20,483 bases of DNA, from positions 1 through 20,483 of the forward strand of contig JBBBWG010011646.1 of NCBI GenBank assembly GCA_037176905.1, read 5' to 3'. Position numbers and translations under genes: made by a program. Below, in pieces: positions 10,011 through 19,199 of this stretch. Each line of letters starts with the position of its first letter. Positions within the stretch are counted from its first letter, which is position 1. The stretch is from Azolla pinnata. Lineage: Eukaryota > Streptophyta > Polypodiopsida > Salviniales > Salviniaceae. Under the pieces are notes generated by a model. It was not told the DNA's origin. It searched no databases and saw nothing but the letters and a program-made list of their open reading frames with translations.

Positions 10011-10095
10011 AGCAAATATGCAGCAAACTCACGACAAAATATGCAATAAACATACAAGTTTGCCACGTATTTGCTGCAAAATTACAATGACCATA
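10010..10095 (+). repeat. Short GCAGCAAATATG / TTGCCACGTATTTGC array
   Basis: A compact stretch of GCAGCAAATATGCAGCAAAC and TTTGCCACGTATTTGCTGC words connects AT-rich block 3 to tRNA-like module 2. It is the smallest of the GCCGCAA-type arrays in the window. Confidence 0.5.
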
Positions 10096-10112
10096 TTGCA
10101 ACATTGTGTCTA

Positions 10113-10172
10113 AGGCAAGATTTGAACCCATCACCTCATTTGAAACAATGAATTGGTCTACCCCATCCATCT
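10113..10172 (-). repeat. tRNA-like module 2
   Basis: The minus strand reads GGGGTAGACCAATTC, then after about 15 bases AAATGAGGTGATGGGTTCAA and ATCTTGCC. The GGTTCAAATCT core fits the RNA polymerase III B box (GGTTCRANNCC) with a recognisable A-box-like start. This is the clearest B box of the group. Overall structure is too incomplete for a functional tRNA. Confidence 0.5.
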
Positions 10173-10261
10173 AACATAGAATGATGTAATATGTTTACTT
10201 AAATTTGATATAAAATTATTACTATTCCATTATCCATCCATATATACAACAATTGCTACAA

Positions 10262-10328
10262 AACTGTGTTAGAAACATTACTTGAACTCAATTAGGCCAT
10301 GTTTGACACAATCAATTGGTCTAACGAA
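10262..10328 (-). repeat. tRNA-like module 3 (degraded)
   Basis: Minus strand CGTTAGACCAATTGATTGTG and, further on, ATTGAGTTCAAGTAATG align with modules 1 and 2. The B box has decayed. It shares flanking words with them (TGTGTCAAA, CACAGTTTTGTAGCAATT), so the three are copies of one repeat. Confidence 0.4.
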
Positions 10329-10399
10329 CTAGTCAAGCATACAATTACTTAACATGATTGTGATCTATACATGACATGTCGAAATTGCGGTAATTTTTT

Positions 10400-10660
10400 T
10401 AAAATCACGTCAAATTTGTTGCGACTCTTACCATGTCGTTTACCGCGACTGTAGACACAACTATTACTCTGAGTTATTTCAAACAAATCGAGCCGCGACT
10501 ATAACCGCAACTGTAGACCCGACTTACTTCGATCGTAAACGTGACTTATTACAACCTTGTTCCAAAATTGTTCCCATCAAATTTGTAGCAACTATAGACA
10601 TTCCATTTACCATGACTTTTACTTGAACATAGACACGACCATACTGCATATTTACTGCAA
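10400..10660 (+). repeat. Degenerate ACCGCGACTGTAGACACAAC array
   Basis: Units such as TTACCGCGACTGTAGACAC, GAGCCGCGACTATAACCGC and TGTAGACCCGACTTA repeat every 10-25 bp. The motif is related to the arrays at 9193 and 17741. No coding function is supported. Confidence 0.55.
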
Positions 10661-10671
10661 ATTGTCTCACA

Positions 10672-11147
10672 GACTACAAGGTATTGGGTCATCTACTGAG
10701 AATTGCGTCAAATATGTCGCAACTGCAAGTTTTATCATAACTTTGACATGATTATAGATGCGATTTTAGCCATGAGATTGACACAAGTCTTTTGTGCACG
10801 TTTTCCGCACACTTTAGCATAATTTTGACACAAGTTTTGACGTTAGTATGGCTGCACCTATAGACGCTTGTTTTTGCTCGAAAAAATTTAGACAATTTGA
10901 TACACCAATTATTGCACCAATTGACAATCAGTAGACCCAAGTATAAATGCATAATTTTACGCATGCATAGACGAGGAATTTGTCGCGACCAAAATAGATT
11001 TTTTGAGCCGTTGTTTACCGCAAATTTGACACATGCATAGAAGCTCTAGTAGCCGCAATATTTGACACGCTTCTAGACGCTAACTATTTTTGCTATTTTG
11101 CCACCTTTTTACGGCCACGTCAATAGCACAATCAATACCTTGGAGTG
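10672..11147 (+). mobile_element. Candidate CACTA-like mini-element (non-autonomous)
   Basis: The left end reads GACTACAAGGTATTGGG (first base G where CACTA elements have C). The right end reads CAATACCTTGGAGTG, the inverse of CACTCCAAGGTATTG. About 14 bp of inverted termini therefore bound 476 bp of non-coding DNA. The interior carries short repeated words typical of this window's arrays (GCAAATTTGACACATGCATAG, GCCGCAATATTTGACAC). Flanking trinucleotides are ACA and AAT, so no 3-bp target-site duplication is preserved. The element would depend on a transposase supplied elsewhere. Confidence 0.5.
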
Positions 11148-11480
11148 AATTGCATCAATATTGCATTAACCTTACACCTAAACAATGTCAAAGTCATGTT
11201 AAAGCCATGATGTCGTTATCAAGTAATGCTTGCATCAAATGTATGCCGAAGTTATGGAATGTCCCATAAGCAAAGCATCAATTTTGCAGAAATATTATGA
11301 CAAAGAATATGCATAAAACTATACTTTAATCTTGCATCAACATGCATGACACGTCAAATATGCATCAAAGTTAAGTTTATATAGTTGCGTCAAATATGCG
11401 GTACAGTTACATAGAGTGGCGTTTGACACTGTCAAGAGGGATTTTTTTTAGAAGAAATAGCGCGTCAAGGGCATGATGCC
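11148..11480. repeat. Degenerate GCATCAAATATGC-type repeat tract
   Basis: Words GCATCAA, GTCAAATATGC and CATGCAT recur at irregular spacing up to about 11480, in the style of the adjacent arrays. No coding region or RNA gene is seen. Confidence 0.4.
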
Positions 11481-11764
11481 ATGTATATATATTAACATTA
11501 AATCTACAAATACATTAAAGATTAGTAGACATCCATGACTTATCTTCTATACCAAGCGTTAGTTTGATCAATAGTTAAAAACTAAAATAAACTTATCATG
11601 TTCGATACATGACATATAAAAATTTGTTATTAGAGTACTTATTTCTCACTTTACTAGTATTACAATTATTCTAAACCTTGATATAAAGATAATTATTATT
11701 TTAAATATTACATAGGGACTAATTTTGAACTCTAATTTTAAATACTAGGATAAAATGATATGTT

Positions 11765-12024
11765 ATTTTATCTATGAATAGAATGTTTAATTGCTAGACT
11801 TATTATATTAGATCTATGAAAAAACAAAATTCTTGGGACTTAAATTATTAGTTTGAAGTCTATACTTTTAAGAAATAGGATATTAAAAGCTTATTTATTT
11901 TATATATGATTAGACTCTTAAATAATTAGACTTCTTATATTGGATCTATTATATATATAAACCTTATCTATTTTATATACGATCAAACTTTTAATAGTTA
12001 AAATTCTTATATTGGATCTATTAT
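11765..12024 (+). repeat. Three diverged copies of a roughly 55-bp AT-rich unit
   Basis: Copies at about 11765-11819, 11895-11955 and 11968-12024 share TATTTTATMTAYGA, a TTAAT..TTAGA/AAA middle and CTTATATTGGATCTATTAT. Spacing is irregular. The stretch 11480-12024 otherwise shows nothing. Confidence 0.6.
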
Positions 12025-12095
12025 TTAATTCTTCATTTTGTAGTAAGTGTCCTTGGTTTCCTGCGAAAATAGAAAATCAAAATTAGATTATTTAA

Positions 12096-12118
12096 TTATA
12101 TATATATATATATATATA
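12096..12118. repeat. (TA)n microsatellite
   Basis: About eleven uninterrupted TA dinucleotides. It lies within an AT-rich interval (12025-12850) in which no gene or RNA is recognisable. Confidence 0.85.
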
Positions 12119-12854
12119 AATGTATATATTTTACAAGTAAATAAATCTCTACATGAATATTCCGTCACACAAATGTCTAGGGTGAGATGCTTTGTTATAC
12201 TTGAATATTTAAATTCAAGTTTATGTTTTTCTTTAAATTATAGTTGTAAAAGTAATATGAAAATTTATGATAATCGATTGCAGATGTATTTGTTCAAAGT
12301 GTAGTGTGAGTTTGTTCTTCTGGCCTTTACCGCTACAAGACCACCGAGCATATGTTCTAACTTGATAGGTTACGTGGTTAAGAATGTGTGAAGATCGTGT
12401 GTAACTGGTTGTGGTTTCTTAATATTTTGGTGATTCTTTGGTTTTTATCGCATTAACCTTTTATGATCATTTCTTTAGTTGTTTTCTTAACTAATTAAAA
12501 GTATAATTTACCCAAAAAAAGGCAAAAAAACTATCATCAGAATTATTGTTGTTGGTAATTTCCTTTTTTGTATTAAGTTAGTACTCAATGACTAATCCAA
12601 AAATAAAACAGTGATGGGATAGAATAAAGTGAAAAATGTGAAGAATAGAAATTACGAAAGCAAGTAATGTAGAGTGACTTTAATATATTTTATTGTTAGT
12701 TGAAACAATCTATACATAATATTAAGTAATACATAAAATTTAACGTCCGTATACACACACACCTACATATATATAGTTGTGATTTTTTCCCTATCTTATC
12801 ATTGATTATTAAAAAGAATGTCAAAGAAATATACAATAGATTATATATCTGAGC

Positions 12855-12890
12855 GTATGTATGTATGTATGTGTATAAGTATGTATGTAT
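12855..12890. repeat. (GTAT)n microsatellite
   Basis: Repeats of GTAT with one interruption (GTGTATAA). It lies downstream of the pectate lyase gene, beyond the probable 3' untranslated region. Confidence 0.8.
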
Positions 12891-13045
12891 TCGATTTACT
12901 TGGCACTTTGAAAACATTGTTATATGTTAGTTATTGACTTCTACCTGAGATTATGATGTGCTTATCATCATATCATAGCTTATCATAGATAGAAAGATAT
13001 GTAGGTATTCATTGCACAAGAAAATATATATCTACCCTGTCCAGT

Positions 13046-14700
13046 TCAACAATCGGAGTTAATGGTGCAAGCTAAGACTCCGGCAGTTGCAGTCATGTAT
13101 GGGGCGAAACCAATTGGTGAAGGGCCATTGTGCGTTCCATCCAAGTTGATACCCACGTTGGCGGAGGTACCTGACTCTACAAAGAAGGCGCCATTGAGGA
13201 AAGTGTCGCCAAAGGACCTCCAAATCCAGCCCTGCCATTGTGCTTTGGGAGTGTCTACTCGGTACGTCACCTGCAATGTGGTTATACGACATTCATAGAT
13301 CTGCTCTAGACTGTAATTCGTGCCATCCGGCGCGGATTGGCGAGTTTGTCACCTGGCGGTGAGCACCGTCAGTAGCACGGAAGCGGTTGCCCTCGCTGAC
13401 GATGGTGGGGTTGGAGGTGCCGCCGATGGAGTACAGCTGCCATCCGTCGTAATCGTTGTTGAGAACGTGGAAGTAGCCGTAACGGCACCTGGGTATCAAC
13501 CATGGTTCAGCGATAAGAATATAAATTTTATCCGGAGTGCAGTCAGTATTACAAGGTTGTTGGTGAAATCGAGCTAGATGGGATATTCGACAGCGAGCGC
13601 CGTACGAGTGCTCATATTATTTGTTACTTAAAGAAATAATTAGTAAGCTGTTTTCGGATCACCTGGGCATGCGCTGGACGAGGCCCGGGCCGAAGTGGTT
13701 GAAGGCGACGGTGACGCGCATGGCCTTGTCGGCGGAGAAGAGGTCGCTGTGGCCGAGGAGCATGGTCTTGTCGTGGTGGGAGAAGAAGTTGTTGGAGATG
13801 GTGACGAGGTTGGAGGCGTGCGTGACGTCGACGAGGCCATCATAGCTCGAGGAGAGCGAGTTGTGGTCGATCCAGACATTGCGAGACGCGAAGATGTGGA
13901 TGGCGTCGCCGCTGGAGCCAGAGCGGAAGCTGACGCGCGACGGCGAGGAGCGCACGAGCCCGGGCCGGCCGAGCGTGCAGTCGTGGATGTGGAGCCCGTG
14001 GACGATGACGTTGGTGACGTGGGCGATGGTGAGGCAGGGGCCGTTGGCGATGTGGACTTGCGCGCCGCGCCCGTCGATCGTCTTGTCGCTGGCGATGAGG
14101 AGCTCGTTGGCGAGCGTGATGGTCATGTCGCGCGCGAACGTGATCCACAGCGGCGCGTCCTGGATCGCGCCGTACCGCAGCGTCCCCGGCGCCGGGTTGC
14201 GCGCGTCGTCGGCGTTGCTCGTCACCACGTAGATCGCGCCCGCCTTCCCGCCCGTCGTCCCGCGCCCGAAGCCGATCGCGCAGTCCGCGAGCCGCTTCCG
14301 ATCCTGCGCCCAGCTCGCGCCTGCACCCCTCCAGCAGCCGTCGATGGCGTTCCACTGCGACTGCCCGGCACCGCTAGGCAAGGCCGCCACCTCGGTTGTT
14401 GGCGCACTGATCACCATTAAGCACCGCAGTTTCCACGACAAAAGCCGCGTTATTTACTCGACGTGATATAGTACTCAAAATCGACGGTCATTCTTCCTCT
14501 AGTTGTATGTATTTATCCTCTACAATTAGCTAAATCCTCTACCGCAGTCATTGCCGCTAGTATTACCTCGCGCTCGCGTTGGTCAACGTCGACGTGGCCT
14601 CGACGATCCCCTCCCACAACCAGCAACATTCCAATACCAGTGTGGCGATTATTAAGCATTTCAGATTCATGATCTTTCTATTTGCAGTCAGCATCGTCAT
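13046..14700 (-). CDS. Pectate lyase, secreted, PL1 family, four exons
   Basis: Predicted exons on the minus strand are 14700-14567, 14406-13663, 13488-13353 and 13270-13046, with GT-AG introns of 160, 174 and 82 bp. The codon phases match at every junction and the product has 412 residues, normal for plant pectate lyases. Exon 1 encodes a signal peptide. Exon 2 carries [66 protein letters not shown]-like VTVAFNHFG and, across the junction, [18 protein letters not shown] with the family's catalytic arginine region. Exons 3 and 4 give [29 protein letters not shown] and a short C terminus ending in cysteine. The enzyme cleaves de-esterified homogalacturonan in the wall by beta-elimination and needs calcium. 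The usual SDGDAI calcium-site motif reads SSGDAI, so one aspartate is serine. Exon 2 is very GC-rich against AT-rich flanks. Confidence 0.93.
14567..14700 (-). CDS. Exon 1 of the pectate lyase: signal peptide
   Basis: The frame starts at the first ATG after an in-frame TGA and encodes a basic N-region (ANRKIMNLK), then a hydrophobic core ([15 protein letters not shown]) and small residues, as expected of a secretory signal. A second start at residue 11 is possible. The exon ends GCGAG before a GTAATA donor. The best acceptor is GATCAG at 14407-14412 (minus strand); joining the two completes a serine codon in frame. Without this exon the lyase would begin inside exon 2 without a secretion signal. 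Confidence 0.75.
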
Positions 14701-14848
14701 GGAATGTCGAAGCAGCACTAGTGTGGACGTTGCCGGTGGATCGAATCAGCCGGCCGCCCGATCAGGTCGAATGCTGTCTATGTCGATGGGCGCATGTACA
14801 CGCGCTAATTAGATACTTTGCTGCGGTGCATCAGCGCCGGTGGCCTCT

Positions 14849-14857
14849 CTACTTATA
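14849..14857 (-). promoter_or_regulatory. TATA box of the pectate lyase gene
   Basis: The minus strand reads CCTATAAGTAGAGAG. Transcription would start about 30 bp downstream near 14820, leaving a 5' untranslated leader of about 120 nt before the ATG at 14700. No other TATA-like sequence lies closer to the start. Confidence 0.55.
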
Positions 14858-14859
14858 GG

Positions 14860-15840
14860 CCGCTGGATAGGCATACCGACTTTGTTTTGATCATCGAATA
14901 ACACTTTCCTGATCGACGGGGTCGCGAGATCATCAAGCCGGAAGTCAGCGTTATTTCTGATGGATTAATTACGTCCTAGATTCGTTCTGCTGTGTTGTTA
15001 TCAGCTGTGGCCATCGTTGATTATTACAATTTATTGGTCGTGCTTAGCCACGTTCCCAAACACTTCCCCTCCATTATCTCTCCTTCCCATGCTAAAAGCA
15101 CAAAACCCAAATGGAGATGCATCTTTTCTTCAAAGAGCACAAACCATGGAAATGGAACGGATGTGTGATCTTTCCTTTCACAATTCAGATACATATGTAT
15201 TTTGACGTTGTTCGGATGTCCAGCCCCTTCAAGCTGGTTCTAATGTCTGTCTGTTGACCTGTAAGTCCTGCCGGTTTCTTCTGTTTGTGCCACACACTTG
15301 ATGCTGTACCAGTGAAGGTCCCATATATAACATTACCTGCCGATATATGACCGTAGGGCAGCAATATTTTCACAACAGTGGAACACATTCAGCATAAAAA
15401 ACATTCCGCCGAATAACAACGTTAGAAAATTGACGGCATATTGGTCGACATGATAAAACTTGGAGTCCAAATAATTCAGGCATCAACGTTTGGAGTCCTG
15501 AATAGTACCACACAAATCAAATGTGTGCGTCTTACACGGTCCATTAAACGTGCATGGAAAGACAACTTTTCCCTATAAAAATAAACACATGATCATCGTT
15601 ATACTTAATTGTATCATATTGATTGATGATCTACCTACAAGTGGACTGTGCCCTCTGATTCAAGGAGCAACCGGAGTGGCCAACTTCTCATGCTCTCTCT
15701 ATCTTTATCTCTCTCTCTCATATGTCTGTCCCTCTAATCTTTCCATCAAAAATCGAGAGAAGTACTTGACAGGAAACCTTGCCAAAAATCGAGAGGAACG
15801 AGGCAAAATAACAGCCATCACCTTGTTATGTACAAATTAG
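14860..15840. other. Upstream region of the pectate lyase; no gene recognised
   Basis: The sequence is of mixed composition and less repetitive than its surroundings, and probably contains the distal promoter. A CT-rich tract lies at about 15690-15735. Small open frames in both strands (for example 15388-15185 minus and 15523-15840 plus) show no recognisable domain or codon bias and are not called. Confidence 0.4.
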
Positions 15841-15959
15841 TTTATTTTTGATAGGAATTAATCGGGGCTGAGATAGGATTGCGAAACAAATTCTATTCAA
15901 TTCTGAAAATTTTCTACAAATTCTGTTCAATTCTGTTATTGTAATCTAAAATTTGTCAG

Positions 15960-16110
15960 TTCGTCAAAAAATCTGGAAATTTGTTATTTCATTAGAAAAT
16001 CTGGAAATTTGTCAAAAATTCTGTCCAAACATCTAGAAATTTGCCAAAACATCTAGGTCAATTCTGTTCTCTTAGTCTGAAATTTTTCAATTTGTCTTGG
16101 GATTTTGTCA
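15960..16110 (+). repeat. Degenerate AAAATCTGGAAATTTGTCA repeat
   Basis: AATCTGGAAATTTGT occurs twice near 15970 and 16000, followed by ATCTAGAAATTTGCC and related words. Similar TTCTGTTCAATTCTG words run from about 15890. The whole interval 15880-16200 is a diverged minisatellite with units of about 20-30 bp. No gene is seen. Confidence 0.6.
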
Positions 16111-16439
16111 AAAATTCTCAAACTTGTAGTAAAAAATCCTTGAACCTTGTTGGAACTTGTAGAAAATTAAGCTAATTTGTTTGGTATCTAGAAATCGTCA
16201 GAAACGTTTATAACTTCCTGCATAATTTCAATATGTAAGAAAAATTGTTGATAGAGCATTAATAGCCATCTATTAGAAATTGCTCGAAATTGGAGGATTA
16301 TAGGTTAGAACATTCACTCCATTTTAATATAGGTGGCTCATAGATCACTGGTTCCACCCTCAGTTGGCCACAAGTGGTTTCCATATTGTGCGGCAATGTC
16401 AGAATGGCAATTTGCGATGTTTACTCACTTTGGTGGTAT

Positions 16440-17460
16440 TCCACCACCTTAGGAGATAGCTGCTTATATGGCTTGGTGTCCACCTTCTGTCCCACGAACG
16501 AGGGGGTGGCCGCAAACATATAATGCGAGTTTGGCCACCACTCTTGGGGTTGTGACACCCACAACTAGTAGCACGCCCCTAGATGGGCTAACTCCAGGAG
16601 ATAGCCCACAGGCCGTTATGCAGCATGAGCGATGTTTGATAGTCCATTGAGTCGGCTACATGGAGCCTCCGCACTCTTGGCCAAGTACTTCCGCCAGTCC
16701 TTTCTCAAGTTGCGCTAGTCCATCCGGAATATCCTTAACAATGACATCCTTATGGTCAACCGGTCTATCATCGAGTCATGCCAGCCCCACCTTGAGCCAC
16801 AGTAGATCTAGCCCCGACTCATCTAGATGTGTGAGCCCCTCCCATCGGTCGGGACTTGGACATACAGGCCTTGGGTGTTGCGGTAGGGATGATGACGTGG
16901 ATAGGAGTGGCCATGTCATAGCTGAGCCAAATGTTCCTACTACTCATGCCGATCGGGACGAAATCAGCACGCCATTCTAGACACTCGACGTCACTAGTGC
17001 TATCATGACAAATTACCCTGCGCGGGTTGCCCAACAGTAGATCTTGGAGCTGATGACATTGCATGTGTGGAATGATGTCTATAACGTTTTGACATATAGA
17101 GATATGGTGATCAATCGCATCATAGAGGCCTTCCACTCCAAGTTCCCCATGCCAAAGCATGACAAAGTGAGTGTTGAGGTTTGGCGCCGCCGGACCATCC
17201 TCTCGCACATTGTGAACCATTGGAGTAGTTATGCCAGAGTTGCTTAAGTAGTATTTAACCAAAAGGCTACTAGCTTACCACCATAATCACATTGTGGGTA
17301 GCCTGGGACCTGCCATGACTATGAGTGGAGGGATATGTTGTGTGGCAGGATGCCTTGGCATGGGAGACAACAAAACGCAGTGCTCGACATGTCGCCACAT
17401 ATGTAATCCAGATGGCTTCACATGGTACAATGAGAGGGTCACAGAGGTGCTCTGGCTTTT
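16440..17460 (+). pseudogene. Possible plant transposase remnant (Ptta/En/Spm, Transposase_24-like)
   Basis: The plus strand encodes a Ser/Pro/Thr-rich low-complexity part (about 16470-16980). It is followed, after two stops, by WNDVYNVLTYRDMVINRIIE, FHSKFPMP and TILSHIVNHWSSYAR (about 17060-17245). That layout, a W..V....+D.I...+...F.MP....V...+...I...W..+.R pattern after a low-complexity leader, resembles Ptta/En/Spm plant transposases accompanying CACTA elements. The match is by eye and the frame is broken. The interval is richer in GC than its neighbours, which supports former coding use. It lies about 480 bp left of the CACTA-like terminus at 17729 and need not belong to that element. 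Confidence 0.35.
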
Positions 17461-17728
17461 AAGGTAGTGTTTCTAAGCACATCAATAATTTGTAAATGTT
17501 TCATTTTATACGGTTAAATGATGTTATATGTAACTAGCTAAACTAATTGAATTTAGTGTTCTATGTAGAGAGGTATTCTTGGTCGCTAGCCATATCTTCA
17601 TGAGGATTATCGCATGCTACATTTAGGACGTGAGATGTGGATGTATTCCAAACGGATCGACATAATGAGGATTGCCTAGTTACAATATGCCTTGCACATA
17701 GATCGACAGAATAAGAAATTGGAAGCAA

Positions 17729-17748
17729 CACTCCAAGGTATTGGGTTG
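17729..17748 (+). repeat. CACTA-type terminus CACTCCAAGGTATTGGGTTG
   Basis: This is the best preserved terminus in the window. It starts with CACT, continues CCAAGGTATTGGGTTG, and runs straight into TTTGCCGCGAC and the array at 17741. The orientation means the element extends rightwards. The related end at 11147 (inverse) even shares upstream GCAA..CACT. Confidence 0.6.
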
Positions 17749-18180
17749 TTTGCCGCGACAATTTGTGGCAACCTTGCCGTGTCACGGCAAGGTCACGGCA
17801 AAAAAATTTCAATTGCGCGATAATTTTTCCGCGAGCCTTGCTGCTACCTTTGCCGCAACCATATCCACGAATATAGCAGGACCTATATCCACGCTCGTAG
17901 CCACGCAGTTGCCGCAACCACCAACATCAAGTTTGTCGCAATCTTAACCGCGCAATTTTCGCGAGTATTGACACACCTTTTGCCGCGAAATTAGATGGAC
18001 TTTTTGCCCCAAAAAAATATATAATTTTGCTAGTTTCATTTACACGTGCATTGCCAGAAATATACCCGCTTGAAAATTTTGCAAATTTACGCAACTTTAG
18101 CTGGAATATTTCTGCAAGCATTGCCGCAATTTTATCCACAAATGTTTTGCCGGGATTTTGCTAAAGAATTACGTTGTCAA
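17741..18180 (+). repeat. Subterminal TTTGCCGCGA / TTGCCGCAA array
   Basis: The motif occurs at least fifteen times in direct and inverted orientation, usually every 12-30 bp, interspersed with ATATCCACG and AATTTT words. It includes a 23-bp near-palindrome at 17771-17793. Dense direct and inverted short motifs beside a CACT terminus are the signature of CACTA subterminal regions. Confidence 0.65.
17771..17793. repeat. Palindrome with 11-bp arms, 1-nt centre
   Basis: ACCTTGCCGTG at 17771-17781 and its exact reverse complement at 17783-17793 flank a single T. It sits 42 bp inside the CACTA-like terminus, and a further GGTCACGGCAA follows directly. This could be a paired binding site for a transposon DNA-binding protein (inference). 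Confidence 0.8.
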
Positions 18181-18183
18181 GGC

Positions 18184-18236
18184 ATGATGGATAACCCAAT
18201 TGCTTTTAAAAGCATAGGTCATTGGGTCGATTTCCA
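18184..18236 (+). repeat. tRNA-like or hairpin module 4
   Basis: The plus strand reads TAACCCAATTGC, then TAGGTCATTGGGTCGATTTCC, an arrangement like the A and B boxes of modules 1-3. The same bases form nested inverted repeats: ACCCAAT/ATTGGGT around the perfect palindrome TGCTTTTAAAAGCA. Either reading is possible. Relative to the neighbouring array it is opposite in orientation to module 1. Confidence 0.4.
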
Positions 18237-18239
18237 TGT

Positions 18240-18400
18240 TACCTTTTTCTATATTTTTTTCTCTACTTTTTTTTTGCTTTTTTTTCCTACTTGTTTTCCT
18301 ACTTGTGCGACCCACTCCAAAACCTATATAAGGAGTGGTGTACATAGAGGGAAGACAGGGGGGAGAAAGAGCATATGCTCAGAACAATATCTAAAACCCT
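18240..18400 (+). promoter_or_regulatory. Pyrimidine tract and TATA box, LTR-like promoter
   Basis: A long T/C tract (18240-18300) precedes TATATAAGG at 18325-18333, which sits in the loop of an inverted repeat, CCACTCC (18312-18318) with GGAGTGG (18332-18338). Downstream come AAACCCTAATACCT words. The order resembles the promoter and leader of a plant retrotransposon LTR, but no LTR ends or primer-binding site were found. Confidence 0.35.
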
Positions 18401-18640
18401 AATACCTACTTCTAAACCCATAATACCTTATTTCTAAAACCCTAATACCTGATTACTAAACTCTAATCTCTTATCATCTATCTACTAATGCCTAATCTCT
18501 TCTAATATCTCTTCTAAACCCTAATCTATATATATTCTAATCTATCTTTCAGCTACCCTAATATTTCTTATAATCTACTCATAATTCCTCTTATATGTTG
18601 AATATCTCTAATCTAAACCTAATTTCCTCTATCTCTATAA
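18390..18640 (+). repeat. CCCTAATACCT / CTAATCTC-rich degenerate tract
   Basis: Irregular CCCTAAT and CTAATCTCT words lead into the regular 36-bp array. They are not telomeric: the hexamer-heptamer is never in an uninterrupted run. The tract resembles 1600-1860. Confidence 0.6.
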
Positions 18641-18643
18641 TTT

Positions 18644-18823
18644 CTTATCCATACCTAATCTTCCTAATCTCTAATCTCTCTTATCTAAACCTAATCTTCC
18701 TAATCTCCATCATCTCTTATCTAAACCTAATCTTCCTAATCTCCATCATCTCTTATCTAAACCTAATCTTCCTAATCTCTATAATCTCTTATCTAAACCT
18801 AATCTTCCTAATCTCTCTAATAT
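18644..18823 (+). repeat. 36-bp tandem repeat, five copies
   Basis: Units start at 18644, 18680, 18716, 18752 and 18788, each beginning CTTATCTAAACCTAATC (CTTATCCATACC in the first) and ending in TCCTAATCTCYATMATCT-like sequence. The period is exact and a multiple of three, so it makes a 12-residue repeat in an open frame (18595-18894) that I regard as spurious. Confidence 0.9.
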
Positions 18824-19199
18824 ATCTTTTCCTAAGCCCTGATCTCTCTAATAGTAGTAATCCTACTCCCACTTATTTCTATAAATTTTACTAGGATGTT
18901 CTCCACTTATACAATTGTAACAATTCTCTATAATTATAATAATATTTCTCTTAATCTCTTGGAATTATCTATCTCCTGGTTCAGGACCTCGGTAGTTCCA
19001 CCTTAACACATATCTTGAGTTGTACAACCCAATATTCTACGACACTGCGACTTATCTGCGTAATTACCGCAACTGGCGTGATTATCTCCCATTTCAGCTC
19101 ATTTCAGGCAAATTAGTTGTACAACCAATAGTTCTAAGATACATTTATGTTGTATATGAGGTTAATGTGCATTATTGTTATCCAAAATGAAGTATATCC

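Noticed and set aside
9482-10172. Functional tRNA genes
   Set aside because: Only A- and B-box-like parts are present; acceptor and anticodon stems cannot be formed and no T-run terminator is suitably placed.
13840-14355. 171-codon minus-strand open frame, Arg/His-rich
   Set aside because: It is a shifted-frame reading of the same exon; the pectate lyase motifs are all in the other frame.
13695-14420. 241-codon plus-strand open frame
   Set aside because: It is the antisense shadow of pectate lyase exon 2. GC-rich codons remove stops on the opposite strand, and the product is a low-complexity run of D, V, R and G without a domain.
16819-17262. 147-codon minus-strand open frame
   Set aside because: No recognisable domain; the plus strand carries the better transposase-like pattern, so this is treated as its shadow.
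18380-18560. CCCTAA words suggesting an interstitial telomere
   Set aside because: The heptamer CCCTAAA is never tandem; spacing is irregular and other CTAATC words dominate.
18595-18894. 99-codon open frame with 12-residue repeat
   Set aside because: It is the translated 36-bp tandem repeat, with no plausible start context or domain.
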